Below the pieces are notes generated by a model. The model had not been told where the DNA came from, did no database searches, and was given only the letters and a program-made list of their open reading frames with translations. A program made the position numbers and the translations under genes. A DNA stretch of 33,959 nucleotides from the NCBI GenBank assembly GCA_038147495.1, contig JAYQTT010000023.1, positions 1 through 33,959 on the forward strand, in the 5' to 3' direction. Shown here in pieces: positions 7,541 to 15,516 of the stretch. Position 1 is the first letter of the stretch; each line of letters starts with the position of its first letter. This stretch comes from MED-G116 sp038147495 (GTDB lineage: Bacteria; Pseudomonadota; Alphaproteobacteria; Puniceispirillales; Puniceispirillaceae).

Positions 7541-8155
7541 TTACGAACTCATCCGGATGACCGAGGCTTCCTGATTATCAAAAATCAACTGGCCATTGGC
7601 AGTCAATGTCAGGCGGGTGATCGCATCCTCAAAATATGATGTGACATAAATATGATGCGTGTCGCCGATAAGCAGGTCATATGTCCGGACAGCCCGTTGC
7701 AACGCAATCGGGCTGATGTCATCGTCGGCAAGGCTGTCGCTAAAGGTCAATTGTCTGGACGACTGGTCAAATTCAAAAACCGAGACACTGTGATCAAATT
7801 TGCCTGTAACAATGATAAAATTTGTTCCTTGTGCATCGGTGTAATTGGCGCCGGAAGCACCATCAAGATCAAACCGCGGATCATCACCGTCCTTGATATT
7901 CTGAAGATCGCGAACGGTGATGTTCTGACCCTCGAAACTCGAACGGATAGCCGCGGGAACCAGCTTGCCGGTTGTTTTTGGGCCTCCGCCACTCCCGGTC
8001 CCGCCGCAAGCCGCAAGGATCAGCGCCCAAAAGGAAGCACTGTAGGGTGTCAGGCTGGTCGGGTGAGGTGTTGGTATTGGCAAGCCTTTCAGATGAAAGG
8101 TCGCGCGCCGGTTTGCGCTCTTATAGTCTTTGGTTGTTATCGCTTTTTTCATCAT
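7541..8155 (-). CDS. Short exported protein with beta-propeller-like repeats, probably truncated
   Basis: A 204-residue protein. The N-terminal 38 residues are basic and Pro-rich, then comes a short hydrophobic segment ending in a lipobox-like ALILAAC with Cys at residue 50, followed by GGTGSGGG. The n-region is unusually long for a lipoprotein, so export with lipid attachment is plausible but not certain. The rest contains two related beta-strand units ending in SVFEFDQSSRQLTFSDSL and ITRLTLTANGQLIFDN. These resemble successive blades of a lactonase/WD-type propeller. Such propellers need six or seven blades, so the chain looks like the N-terminal fragment of a larger protein. It precedes the membrane protein gene by 27 bases. 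The function is unknown. Confidence 0.6.
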   Translation of the reverse strand: MMKKAITTKDYKSANRRATFHLKGLPIPTPHPTSLTPYSASFWALILAACGGTGSGGGPKTTGKLVPAAIRSSFEGQNITVRDLQNIKDGDDPRFDLDGASGANYTDAQGTNFIIVTGKFDHSVSVFEFDQSSRQLTFSDSLADDDISPIALQRAVRTYDLLIGDTHHIYVTSYFEDAITRLTLTANGQLIFDNQEASVIRMSS

Positions 8156-8207
8156 TGCAACTCTCTGCTGTCTGGCATGTGTGCCAACGCATCGGCTGCA
8201 AGTCTAA

Positions 8208-8234
8208 ATTATAAAATATAAACAAACGGTTAAA
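8208..8234 (-). promoter_or_regulatory. Possible promoter of the exported protein gene
   Basis: On the minus strand a perfect TATAAT (8208-8213) lies in an AT-rich patch about 52 bases before the ATG at 8155. The best -35 candidate, TTTAAC (8229-8234), is only 15 bases away, shorter than ideal. The -10 is good and the -35 weak. Confidence 0.3.
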
Positions 8235-8245
8235 TTGAGTAAAAA

Positions 8246-9382
8246 TTACGCATCTTTCGCAACTGCCGCCTTGACGGCCGCTGCCACCTTGTCTTGTGTT
8301 GGCGCGTCAAGATAGGGGTGCATCGGCAATGCCAGAACCTGTTTGCACAATGCCGCTGTCACCGGAAGACCGTTGGTTGCAACCGGATAGCGCCGGTAGG
8401 GCGGCTGCTCATGCATCGGTATCGGGTAATAAACCGCACTCGGCACATCATGTGTGTTCAAGACGTCAATGACCTGATCACGATCGGCATTTTGCGGCAG
8501 CTTTATCGTATATTGGGCCCAGCTTGACGTTGCCTGAGGTGCCAGTTGTGGTACCTCAACGAGGCCATCAAGGCGATCAGCATAGCGATCGGCAGCCATT
8601 TGGCGTGACACCAGCTCATCCTCAAAAATATCCATTTTTGCATCAAGGACGGCGGCCTGCATGGTATCGAGGCGGGCGGTCATACCGATCCGGATATGCT
8701 CATAGCGGGTTTTGCCCATACCATGAATACGGCAGGAGCGCATGATCTCGGCCTCTTTATCGTCATTGGTGAACACCGCGCCACCATCGCCATAGCACCC
8801 AAGGGGCTTGGCCGGAAAAAAGCTTGTGCAGGTGATGTCAGCGAGTTGGCCCACTCTGGTTCCGTTCCAGCTGGCACCAAAACTCTGGGCGGCATCATCG
8901 ACAACCCACATGTTGTTGGCTTTTGCGAATGCGCGAATTGAATCAAAATCGGCCGGCTGGCCAAACAAGCCCACGGCGATCACGCCAACGACCTCAATAT
9001 TTTGCGCCTTGGCCGCGGCGAGGGCATCTGGCAATCCGTCCGGGTCAAGATTGAAGGTCGTGGCATCAACATCGGCAAAGACCGGCACCGCGCCCAGCAC
9101 CGGCATCACTTCGGCACTGGCGGCAAAGGTGAAGGACGGCACAATCACGCCCTGACCGGGGCGCAGCCCACGCGCAAGCAATGCCAGAATCAGCGCATCC
9201 GTTCCCGAAGCACAGCTGATACAATGGCGGGTGCCGGCAAATTCCGCCAGCCGGGATTCAAGCGCGGTGACCTCGGGACCCATGATATAGCCACCATGAT
9301 CCATCACCTTTGCAAGCCCCGCGTCAATCTTGTCGCGGATACGTGCCTGCTGTGTTTTAAGATCAATGAAGGGAATGCCCAT
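8246..9382 (-). CDS. DegT/DnrJ/EryC1/StrS aminotransferase, WbpE-like
   Basis: PLP-dependent sugar aminotransferase. It is very close in motif pattern to WbpE/WlbC, which aminate the 3-keto group of UDP-2-acetamido-2-deoxy-glucuronate. Landmarks are FIDLKTQQARIRDKIDAGL at the N-terminus, ISCASGTDALILAL, VDDAAQSFGASW with the PLP Asp, and SFFPAKPLGCYGDGGA with the Schiff-base Lys. AVYYPIPMHEQPPY and VLALPMHPYL follow near the end. It is 378 residues from the chosen ATG, which has AGGAAA about nine bases upstream; the frame continues 52 codons further up without homology. It lies 31 bases after a Gfo/Idh/MocA dehydrogenase gene, the enzyme class that supplies the keto-sugar, so the pair probably makes an amino sugar for LPS, capsule or glycoprotein. 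The exact substrate is inferred. Confidence 0.85.
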   Translation of the reverse strand: MGIPFIDLKTQQARIRDKIDAGLAKVMDHGGYIMGPEVTALESRLAEFAGTRHCISCASGTDALILALLARGLRPGQGVIVPSFTFAASAEVMPVLGAVPVFADVDATTFNLDPDGLPDALAAAKAQNIEVVGVIAVGLFGQPADFDSIRAFAKANNMWVVDDAAQSFGASWNGTRVGQLADITCTSFFPAKPLGCYGDGGAVFTNDDKEAEIMRSCRIHGMGKTRYEHIRIGMTARLDTMQAAVLDAKMDIFEDELVSRQMAADRYADRLDGLVEVPQLAPQATSSWAQYTIKLPQNADRDQVIDVLNTHDVPSAVYYPIPMHEQPPYRRYPVATNGLPVTAALCKQVLALPMHPYLDAPTQDKVAAAVKAAVAKDA

Positions 9383-9413
9383 GCGCTTGTTTCCTGTTCT
9401 GTTGCCGGTGCAT

Positions 9414-10403
9414 TCAGCCCGGATTTTTCGTGTTGGCGCCTGCGGTGACATCGACCAGTGCGTTTTGCATCGCCTGAAGAACACGCTGCACGCCAAGCGC
9501 CTCGTCAATATTGCTTGGCGCCTTTGTGCCGGTGTCACACATATTTATGAAGGTCCGCATTTCGTCTTTGAGCGGTTCTGCCTCGGCCACGGGTAAGGCA
9601 ACCGGGCTTGCCCGGTCGATGATAAAGCTCTCGCCATCCGGGCGGATAATGTCCTGATAAAGGACAAGCTTTTCCGGCCAAGCTTTGGTGTCATCAAAAA
9701 CAATCGAACCAGCGCTGCCGGTCACTGTAAGGCGATGCTCTTTATAGGGCGAAATCCAGCTTGTCTGCATCGTGGCAGATACGCCGCCATCAAACCCCAG
9801 CGTTGTCGCCAGCGTATCAACGACACCATCGGTGACATGGCTTGCCCCGGCGCAGGACACGGTGACAGGTTCACACCCGGTCAGCGCCAGAATGAGGGAC
9901 AGGTCATGCGGGCACAGGTCAAACAGCACGGATTCTGTGTTGCGGATCCGCCCCATGGCAAGGCGGCTTGCCTGAACATGCCCCAATTTGCCGATGGCAC
10001 CACCGGCGACCTGCTTTTGCAGTTCGATAAAAGCCGCATGATATCGGATTAAATGACCGACCATCACCTGCCGTCCATGCTCGGCGGCGGCGGCGGCGAT
10101 GCTGTTGGCACCATCAAGGTCAAGCGCCAACGGCTTTTCCACATACACATCTTTACCGGCGGCGAGAATGGCCACGGCAAGTTCAACATGGCTTGGCGCC
10201 GCTGTTGCCACGACCACGCCATCGATTGTCTTGTCTGCAATAAGTGCATCAACGGAAACGGCGATGCTGTCAAATTGTGCGGCGAAGTCATCAGCCTGTT
10301 GGGCAGATCGATCAGCGACAGCTGCAAGAACCCCCAATTGTGCCAGATTTCGTGCCAGATTGCGGCCCCACATGCCACAGCCGACAAGTCCAAGTTTTGC
10401 CAT
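9414..10403 (-). CDS. Gfo/Idh/MocA family NAD(P)-dependent sugar dehydrogenase
   Basis: A 329-residue oxidoreductase with a Rossmann N-terminus (GLVGCGMWGRN, residues 5-15), the family hallmark EKP at about 89-91 within VYVEKPLALD, and a C-terminal alpha/beta domain containing LFDLCPHDLSLIL, which carries the usual catalytic Asp/His pair. The start MAKLGLVG was chosen because homology begins exactly there; upstream codons to 10472 overlap the control region. It is first in a two-gene unit with the WbpE-like aminotransferase. It therefore most likely oxidises a nucleotide sugar at C3, as WlbA/WbpB do, though its sequence does not closely match WbpB. An unrelated sugar or inositol substrate remains possible. 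Confidence 0.8.
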   Translation of the reverse strand: MAKLGLVGCGMWGRNLARNLAQLGVLAAVADRSAQQADDFAAQFDSIAVSVDALIADKTIDGVVVATAAPSHVELAVAILAAGKDVYVEKPLALDLDGANSIAAAAAEHGRQVMVGHLIRYHAAFIELQKQVAGGAIGKLGHVQASRLAMGRIRNTESVLFDLCPHDLSLILALTGCEPVTVSCAGASHVTDGVVDTLATTLGFDGGVSATMQTSWISPYKEHRLTVTGSAGSIVFDDTKAWPEKLVLYQDIIRPDGESFIIDRASPVALPVAEAEPLKDEMRTFINMCDTGTKAPSNIDEALGVQRVLQAMQNALVDVTAGANTKNPG

Positions 10404-10580
10404 AGGCTTTACATTCCGTTGTAAACTTAGATTGGATGTAGAATGCGCGCCGATTCGCGTCAATAGTTGCATTTTGTAACATTATGACGAGGATAGAGCG
10501 CGTCATTGACGCCATGTTCTGTGATCACGCGTAGTTGAAATCGCGAAAGAACGCGAAGGAAATCGCGCAAAGGAAATATT

Positions 10581-11099
10581 ATGGACGCATCCTCTCAATT
10601 CAAAGACAGCCTGCCCACAAGTCCGGAAGCTTTGATGGAAAAGTTGGAACAGCTTGGCATCGCATTTTCTGTCCATCACCATCCGCCACTCCGAACGGTC
10701 GAGGACTCAAAGGCGCTGAGGGGCAACCTGAATGGCATGCATGTGAAGAATCTGTATCTGCGCGACAAGAAAAAACGCAATTATCTGATTGTTGCCGAGG
10801 AAGACCGGACGATTGATCTGAAAACGCTGCATGGCCTGATAGGGTCTGACCGCCTGTCTTTTGGCAGCGCTGACCGCTTGTTTGAGATGCTTGGTGTACG
10901 CCCCGGTGCCGTCAGCCCCTTCACCCTGATCAATGATTTGGACAATAAAGTCAGTCTGTTTCTGGATGCCGAATTGATGACCGCATCGCAGCTGTTCTTT
11001 CATCCGCTTGTCAATGACATGACGCTTGGCGTCTCGCCGGATGGTTTGTCCCGCTTTTTTGCGCATACGGGGCACGAGCCGCATCTTGTCGCGCTGTAA
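10581..11099 (+). CDS. Prolyl-tRNA editing protein, YbaK/ProX-type deacylase
   Basis: Free-standing editing domain that hydrolyses mischarged aminoacyl-tRNA, probably Ala-tRNA(Pro), in trans to prolyl-tRNA synthetase. The 172 residues match the PrdX/ProXp-ala layout: HHHPPLRTVEDSKAL near 33-48, GMHVKNLYLRDKKKRNYLIV with the key Lys near 55-75, LSFGSADRLFEMLGVRPGAVSPF near 95-118, and a C-terminal LFFHPLVNDMTLGVSPDGL. An AAGGAAA about six bases before the ATG supports the start. It is divergent from the dehydrogenase gene, with a 177-bp gap. That gap contains a half-palindrome TTTAC/GTAAA pair near 10405-10424 and repeated GAAATCGCG segments before the start. Confidence 0.88.
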   Translation: MDASSQFKDSLPTSPEALMEKLEQLGIAFSVHHHPPLRTVEDSKALRGNLNGMHVKNLYLRDKKKRNYLIVAEEDRTIDLKTLHGLIGSDRLSFGSADRLFEMLGVRPGAVSPFTLINDLDNKVSLFLDAELMTASQLFFHPLVNDMTLGVSPDGLSRFFAHTGHEPHLVAL

Positions 11100-11312
11100 T
11101 CTGCGCCGTTTTTGTTGGTCGTCATTGAGGGCTATGCCTGCTGGCACGGATTTGCCCGCGTTTATCGGGGGTTTTCGCGACCGCAGCACTTGCATCCGGC
11201 GGCCTTACACCTAAATCAGTCACTATAACAGAAGTTTCAATCGTATGTGGTGTCAGCCCTGTTTGGAATGGCCCGTCGCGATTGGTGCCAGCTTTTGAAA
11301 ATCGAGGTAAGA

Positions 11313-12212
11313 ATGGACCAGATAATTTCCGGTGCGCCAACAGCACCTGTCGATGTAGACATGAATAATTTCATGGCTGAAGTGATCGAAGCATCGGCAT
11401 CAACACCCGTGATCGTACAGTTCTGGGCGCCATGGTGCGGCCCGTGTAAACAGCTTGGCCCCGTCTTGGAAAAGGTCGTTGCGGCAAAGGCCGGCAAGGT
11501 CAAAATGGTGCGCATCAACATCGATGAAAACCAACAGATAGCCCAGCAAATGCGGGTCCAGTCGGTGCCCACTGTCTATGGATTTGTCAATGGACAGCCT
11601 GCCGATGGTTTTGCCGGTGCGCAACCGGAGTCAGCGGTGACACAATTTGTCGATAAGCTGGCATCAATGGGCGGTGCCGGTGCGGATATTGCCGAAATGC
11701 TTGCCGCCGCCGAGACCGCGCTTGCCGATCAGGACTTCGCCACGGCCATGGCGCATTTCCAGCAGGTCATGGGCCTCGAGCCGGAATCGGTGGAGGCGTT
11801 GGCTGGCATGGTCAGATGTATGACCGGAAGCGGTGATGTTGCCGGTGCGCGCGAAGTGGTCGATCAGCTGAATGAGGAATTCACATCGCATGCCGCCATG
11901 CAAACGGCGATCAATTCTCTGGAACTGGCCGAGAAAGCATCTGAAGCTGCTGGCGATCTGGCAACCGCAAAAGCGGCTGTTGAGGCTGATGGCGCCAATC
12001 TCGAAGCGCGGCAAAAGCTTGCGATGGCCCTCTATGCAACCGGAGATCACGCCGAAGCAATGGACCAGCTTCTCGAATCCATCCGCATAGACAGGTCATG
12101 GAACGAGGGCGCGGCACGTCTGCAACTTCTGGAATTTTTTGCATCACTTGGTGCCGCCAATGCGGATGTGATGAAGGCGCGGCGTAAGTTATCTACACTG
12201 CTGTTTTCATAA
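11313..12212 (+). CDS. Thioredoxin-domain co-chaperone CnoX/YbbN
   Basis: N-terminal thioredoxin fold with an intact active site in FWAPWCGPCKQLGPVL near residues 37-52 and the cis-Pro in QSVPTVYGFVNG, joined to a C-terminal TPR-like helical region (about 125-299). This is the CnoX/YbbN architecture. Family members hold oxidised or unfolding clients for the chaperonin and DnaK. The E. coli protein lacks the redox CxxC, whereas here CGPC is complete, so thiol-disulfide activity is expected. The length is 299 residues. The start follows GAGGTAAG by a few bases; an in-frame ATG at 11247 has no such site. It opens a plus-strand run with the LON-domain, Trm112-like and DUF971 genes, a conserved alphaproteobacterial order. 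Confidence 0.88.
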   Translation: MDQIISGAPTAPVDVDMNNFMAEVIEASASTPVIVQFWAPWCGPCKQLGPVLEKVVAAKAGKVKMVRINIDENQQIAQQMRVQSVPTVYGFVNGQPADGFAGAQPESAVTQFVDKLASMGGAGADIAEMLAAAETALADQDFATAMAHFQQVMGLEPESVEALAGMVRCMTGSGDVAGAREVVDQLNEEFTSHAAMQTAINSLELAEKASEAAGDLATAKAAVEADGANLEARQKLAMALYATGDHAEAMDQLLESIRIDRSWNEGAARLQLLEFFASLGAANADVMKARRKLSTLLFS

Positions 12213-12249
12213 GTGACGCCATTTTTGACAGGGCGATGAGGTTTTCAGG

Positions 12250-12894
12250 ATGAATCCGTTGAGCTTGGAATTGCGCGATATGCCGGCGTCATTGCCGCTG
12301 TTTCCCTTGCCGAATGCATTGCTTCTGCCTGGCTCTCAATTGCCTCTGAATATCTTCGAGCCACGTTATCTTGCGATGATCGAAGATGCGTTGCAGACGC
12401 CGCATCGGATGATCGGAATGGTGCAGCCATTGAATGAAGAAGGCACATTGTTTGACGTTGGCTGTGCCGGGCGCATCACCTATTTTCAGGAATCAGGTGA
12501 CGGTCGCTACATGATCGCGCTTTCCGGTATCTGCCGGTTTCATTTACAGGCAGAACAATTGACCGACAGAGGATATCGTCAGGCATCGATTGACTGGAGC
12601 CGGTTTGCCGGTGATCTGAAACAGGCGGATGACAGCATTGACGATCGCAAAAAGCTTCTCAGCGTGATGAAACGCTATTTTGAGGTCATGGGGTACGAAG
12701 CGGATTGGGATCAGATTGAACAATCTGGCAACGAGCAGATACTGAACACGCTAGCCGCCGTCTGCCCATTTGATGTCGCCGAAAAGCAGGCGTTGCTGGA
12801 AGCACAGGGATTGGCCAAGCGGGCTGATATCCTGATCGCGATTATGGAAATGGCACTGCATAACGAGGATGGTGGAAATGACGCGCGACACTGA
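12250..12894 (+). CDS. LON N-terminal domain (PUA-like) protein
   Basis: A stand-alone LON substrate-binding domain of 214 residues with neither the AAA+ nor the Ser-Lys protease module of Lon. The diagnostic opening is LPLFPLPNALLLPGSQLPLNIFEPRYLAMIEDAL, recognisable from LFPLPN and NIFEPRY. It is followed by GMVQP, GCAGRITYFQE and GRYMIALSGICRF, the strands of the fold. The C-terminal half is helical. The biochemical role is not established; a protein-quality-control role is inferred from linkage to CnoX. It starts 37 bases after the CnoX gene and its end overlaps the Trm112-like gene by 17 bases. Confidence 0.88.
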   Translation: MNPLSLELRDMPASLPLFPLPNALLLPGSQLPLNIFEPRYLAMIEDALQTPHRMIGMVQPLNEEGTLFDVGCAGRITYFQESGDGRYMIALSGICRFHLQAEQLTDRGYRQASIDWSRFAGDLKQADDSIDDRKKLLSVMKRYFEVMGYEADWDQIEQSGNEQILNTLAAVCPFDVAEKQALLEAQGLAKRADILIAIMEMALHNEDGGNDARH

Positions 12895-13099
12895 AAAAGA
12901 GACGGCGGCATCGGATCACGGCCTCGATCCGGCATTGCTGGCGGTGCTGGTCTGTCCGGTAACCCGTGGACCTCTGGATTATGACGCAACAAAGGGCGAG
13001 CTTGTCAGCCGACAGCTACGAAAGGCCTTTCCAATCAGGCAGGGTGTGCCGGTCATGCTGGTTGAAGAGGCGCGTGACTTGGATGAGAGCGAAGCGTAA
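12878..13099 (+). CDS. Trm112-like (UPF0434) protein
   Basis: A small protein of about 73 residues with the UPF0434 pattern: LLAVLVCPVTRGPLDYD, LVSRQLRKAFPIRQGVPVML and a final EARDL. Eukaryotic and archaeal Trm112 activates methyltransferases, but the bacterial proteins have no settled role. Only one Cys of the zinc ribbon type is present, as is common in bacterial members. GGTGG lies just before the chosen ATG; an in-frame ATG at 12869 would add three residues. It overlaps the LON-domain gene by 17 bases and is followed three bases later by the DUF971 gene, so translation of all three is probably coupled. Confidence 0.85.
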   Translation: MTRDTEKETAASDHGLDPALLAVLVCPVTRGPLDYDATKGELVSRQLRKAFPIRQGVPVMLVEEARDLDESEA

Positions 13100-13102
13100 G
13101 TC

Positions 13103-13483
13103 GTGGAACAGAAAGATCCCCATTCCGGCAATCTTCATTGGCCGTCTGAAATACGTGTCAGCCCGGATAAAAAAACACTGCAGGTCAGTTTTGAAGATGG
13201 GGTGACGACAGCACTCTCGTCTGAATTGCTGCGCGTTGAATCGCCATCAGCCGAAGTGCAGGGCCATGGTGCCGGTCAAAAGACCACTCCTGCTGGCAAG
13301 CGAAATGTCACCATAACAAGGATTGATCCCGTTGGTCATTATGCTGTCCGGATCACCTTCAGCGATGGCCATGATTCTGGTCTGTTCAGCTGGGACATTC
13401 TTTATGACTATGGCCAACGGCAGGACAGTTTGATGGCCGATTATATCGAACGGCTTGCCGCGGCAGGACACAGTCGCGACTAA
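13103..13483 (+). CDS. DUF971 (gamma-butyrobetaine hydroxylase-like N-terminal domain) protein
   Basis: A 126-residue protein whose core is W-x-x-EIRVSPDKKTLQVSFEDG, then LLRVESPSAEVQGHG, VTITRIDPVGHYAVRITFSDGH and SGLFSWDILYDYG. These are the conserved blocks of DUF971, a domain also found at the N-terminus of gamma-butyrobetaine hydroxylase. Stand-alone bacterial copies occur near iron-sulfur cluster and quality-control genes; no direct role is proved. The start is GTG, three bases after the Trm112-like stop, with GAGAGCGAAG upstream inside that gene. It ends eight bases from the convergent ubiH stop. Confidence 0.85.
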   Translation: MEQKDPHSGNLHWPSEIRVSPDKKTLQVSFEDGVTTALSSELLRVESPSAEVQGHGAGQKTTPAGKRNVTITRIDPVGHYAVRITFSDGHDSGLFSWDILYDYGQRQDSLMADYIERLAAAGHSRD

Positions 13484-13491
13484 AGCCAGCG

Positions 13492-14722
13492 TCACGCGAG
13501 ACCGCTAACGTGGCAGTTTGCCATCGAGCAGGCTTGCCTTGCACAGCCTGCCCCTTGGGCAATGTCGGCAAAAATGGATTTTACCGGCGCTCTGTCAAGA
13601 AAGCTCATGCCGATACCCGCCATACGGCCAAGCGCTGTTGGCATTTTACTGAAAACAGCATTGAGGCCGCTGGTGGCCAATGTCATCGCCATGATTTCCG
13701 GTCTTCGGCCCGCCACATAGCCGGATGTTACAGAGACATGACCTGCTGGCAGCCCTCTGTCATGCGCCTCACACAGCCTGTCACACAGCACTGCAGCATC
13801 GCCAAGTGCGAGGTTATACCCTGTCCGGCAAGCGGGTGAATGGGGTGGGCAGCGTCCCCTGCGATGATCAGATTGGGCGCTGCAGGTCGGCTGACAATCT
13901 CAGGTCGCAACGGCCAGACCAATCTATCCGATTGCAATGTCAAAAACCCGAATTCATTCCCAACGGCCTTATTACAGACCTCGTTAAAATCTGCGTCATC
14001 GACAGATTTCAGACGCTCTGCCTCTTCATTCGGCAGGCTCCATACAAGTGACAGATGATGCGTGCCCATCGGCATCAGGGCGATTGGTCCACCGGAAGAA
14101 ACCGCTGGAAGGCGGTATTTTCATGCGGGCGTTCAGCCGTCAGAATTGCGACAATAGCGGTTTGTCCGGTTGGCAATTCGCGCCGTTTGATCCCGGCGGT
14201 TTTTGCGATTATGCTGTTACGGCCATCACAGGCGACAGCCAATTGACACTCAATTTCGCCGTTTTTGCCGGTGGTTGTTTCGGTGGTGATGCACGCGCCC
14301 CCATCGGATTTTTTAAAGCCGGTTACGCGCTGACTTTCCAGCGGGACGACTCCGCGCGCCGCGCGCGTCATCTCCAACGCCTGCATCAGCTTATCATTAC
14401 GCACCACATAGGCCATCGGCGCATCATCTGTCCGCCAGCCGAGGCCGGCACGCTTGCGGCGGGCGGCAAGTCCGCTTGGCGCCGGCCCCTCTGTGACGCG
14501 CAATTGTCGGATAGGTGTTGCCTGCCCATCAAGCCGATCCCATACGCCAAGCGCGTCCAGCATACGTTGGCCTGCGGCGTTGATCGTGGTGGTGCGGATG
14601 CTGTCTGCGGGGCGGGATTTGTCCTTGAAATCGATATGCAGGATTTCATAGGGGGTGAATGACAATGTTGTCGCCATCATCACCCCGGTCAGGCCACCCC
14701 CTGCTATCACGATGTCAGCCAT
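13492..14722 (-). CDS. UbiH/COQ6-family FAD monooxygenase, frame interrupted twice
   Basis: Aromatic-ring hydroxylase of ubiquinone synthesis (UbiH/UbiF/UbiI group). The N-terminal segment (14075-14722) has the FAD loop VIAGGGLTGVMMA and the family's INAAGQRMLDALGVWDRL. The middle piece continues from LMPMGTHHLSLVWSLP and contains the second FAD motif NLIIAGDAAHPIHPLAGQG. The C-terminal piece follows from VLCDRLCEAHDRG to the stop at 13492. One base is missing near 14092 and one near 13808. Adding both back gives 410 residues, the normal length, so these are probably sequence errors. It starts at the base after the gmhB stop. Which ring position is hydroxylated cannot be decided from sequence. 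Confidence 0.82.
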
Positions 14723-15259
14723 TCACGACCCCTTTCCGGCGTGTGCCGCAAAATGCGTGGCAAGGACATCTTTGGCGAGTGAGTGAAGATCACTGCCGTC
14801 AAACAAATAGGTGTGGCACCCTGCTGCCTGCCCTGCCAGAACATCGCTTTCCCGATCACCGATCATCACCGATTTTGAAAGATCAACAGACCATTTGTCT
14901 GCCAGATCTGTCAGCATGCGATGACCCGGTTTGCGACAATCGCATGGGGTGCGAAATTCGGGCGTGATGGCGTCAGGGTGATGCGGACAAAAGGCAATGT
15001 CCTTTATCTTTCCACCATGTATTGCGGCTTCGGCACAGAGATGTTCGTTGAAGGCGTGCATCATTTCCACCGTGAACAGGCCGCGGCCAATTCCGCCCTG
15101 ATTGGTCACAATAAAGACATCCAGACCGGCTTTGGTGAACAGGCTCAAGGCTGCCGGTGCGCCATTGACCCACCGAAAGTCGGAAATTTTATGGGTATAG
15201 CCTATATCGACATTCAATGTGTTATCACGGTCCAGAAAAATTGCCGGCTGTTGTTGCAT
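14723..15259 (-). CDS. gmhB: D-glycero-D-manno-heptose 1,7-bisphosphate 7-phosphatase
   Basis: HAD-superfamily phosphatase that removes the 7-phosphate of heptose bisphosphate in ADP-heptose synthesis. The catalytic loop FLDRDNTLN (nucleophile Asp10, acid/base Asp12) is near the start. VFIVTNQGGIGRG (motif 2), the zinc-binding CPHHP...CDCRKP with four Cys/His ligands near residues 91-109, and VMIGDRESDVLAG (motif 4) follow. The second catalytic position is DRDNT rather than the commoner DRDGT. Its 178 residues fit GmhB; imidazoleglycerol-phosphate phosphatase relatives are longer. The ubiH start follows directly on its stop. Together with gmhA at 2374 it places two of the heptose steps in this window. 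Confidence 0.9.
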   Translation of the reverse strand: MQQQPAIFLDRDNTLNVDIGYTHKISDFRWVNGAPAALSLFTKAGLDVFIVTNQGGIGRGLFTVEMMHAFNEHLCAEAAIHGGKIKDIAFCPHHPDAITPEFRTPCDCRKPGHRMLTDLADKWSVDLSKSVMIGDRESDVLAGQAAGCHTYLFDGSDLHSLAKDVLATHFAAHAGKGS

Positions 15260-15450
15260 TATCTTCCTGTCATTATGGTAAATCGGCCCGCATCAACCCC
15301 AGATCGGCTTTTCGTCAGCCCCTGAACAATGGCGCTGGTGAGTCTATGTTTCGCGACATCCCGGCAAAGCGATTTGGCTTTCTCCGCCGCGCCGGATTGC
15401 TCCGATTCTGCAGATGGGGTAACAGTAGCATAATCATGGTTTTGCCACAT
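15259..15450 (-). CDS. Possible 63-residue small protein upstream of gmhB
   Basis: An open frame on the minus strand whose stop overlaps the gmhB start (TAATG), an arrangement usual for coupled genes. The product is polar with no motif, membrane segment or recognised family. No ribosome binding site precedes its ATG, and it occupies most of the 257-bp divergent gap before the DapC-like gene. It may equally be the gmhB leader and a chance open frame. Confidence 0.22.
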   Translation of the reverse strand: MWQNHDYATVTPSAESEQSGAAEKAKSLCRDVAKHRLTSAIVQGLTKSRSGVDAGRFTIMTGR

Positions 15451-15455
15451 CGATG

Positions 15456-15468
15456 AAATAAATTATTT
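15456..15468. repeat. AT-only inverted repeat in the gmhB/dapC divergent region
   Basis: AAATAA and TTATTT flank a single central A, in the most AT-rich patch of this gap and about 50 bases before the DapC-like start. It could be an operator or an upstream promoter element; no clear -35/-10 pair was found beside it. Confidence 0.4.
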
Positions 15469-15516
15469 ATGTCATTATTCAATCGCAGCGTTGTTGTTGC
15501 GGAAGGGTTCATGTGA

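Noticed and set aside
10404..10580. Half-palindrome TTTAC/GTAAA and repeated GAAATCGCG in the divergent gap
   Set aside because: Short arms and no promoter hexamers at good spacing; not enough to call an operator.
11154..11175. CCCG/CGGG hairpin followed by TTTT after the ProX-type gene
   Set aside because: Only four base pairs with a seven-base loop; too weak to call a terminator.
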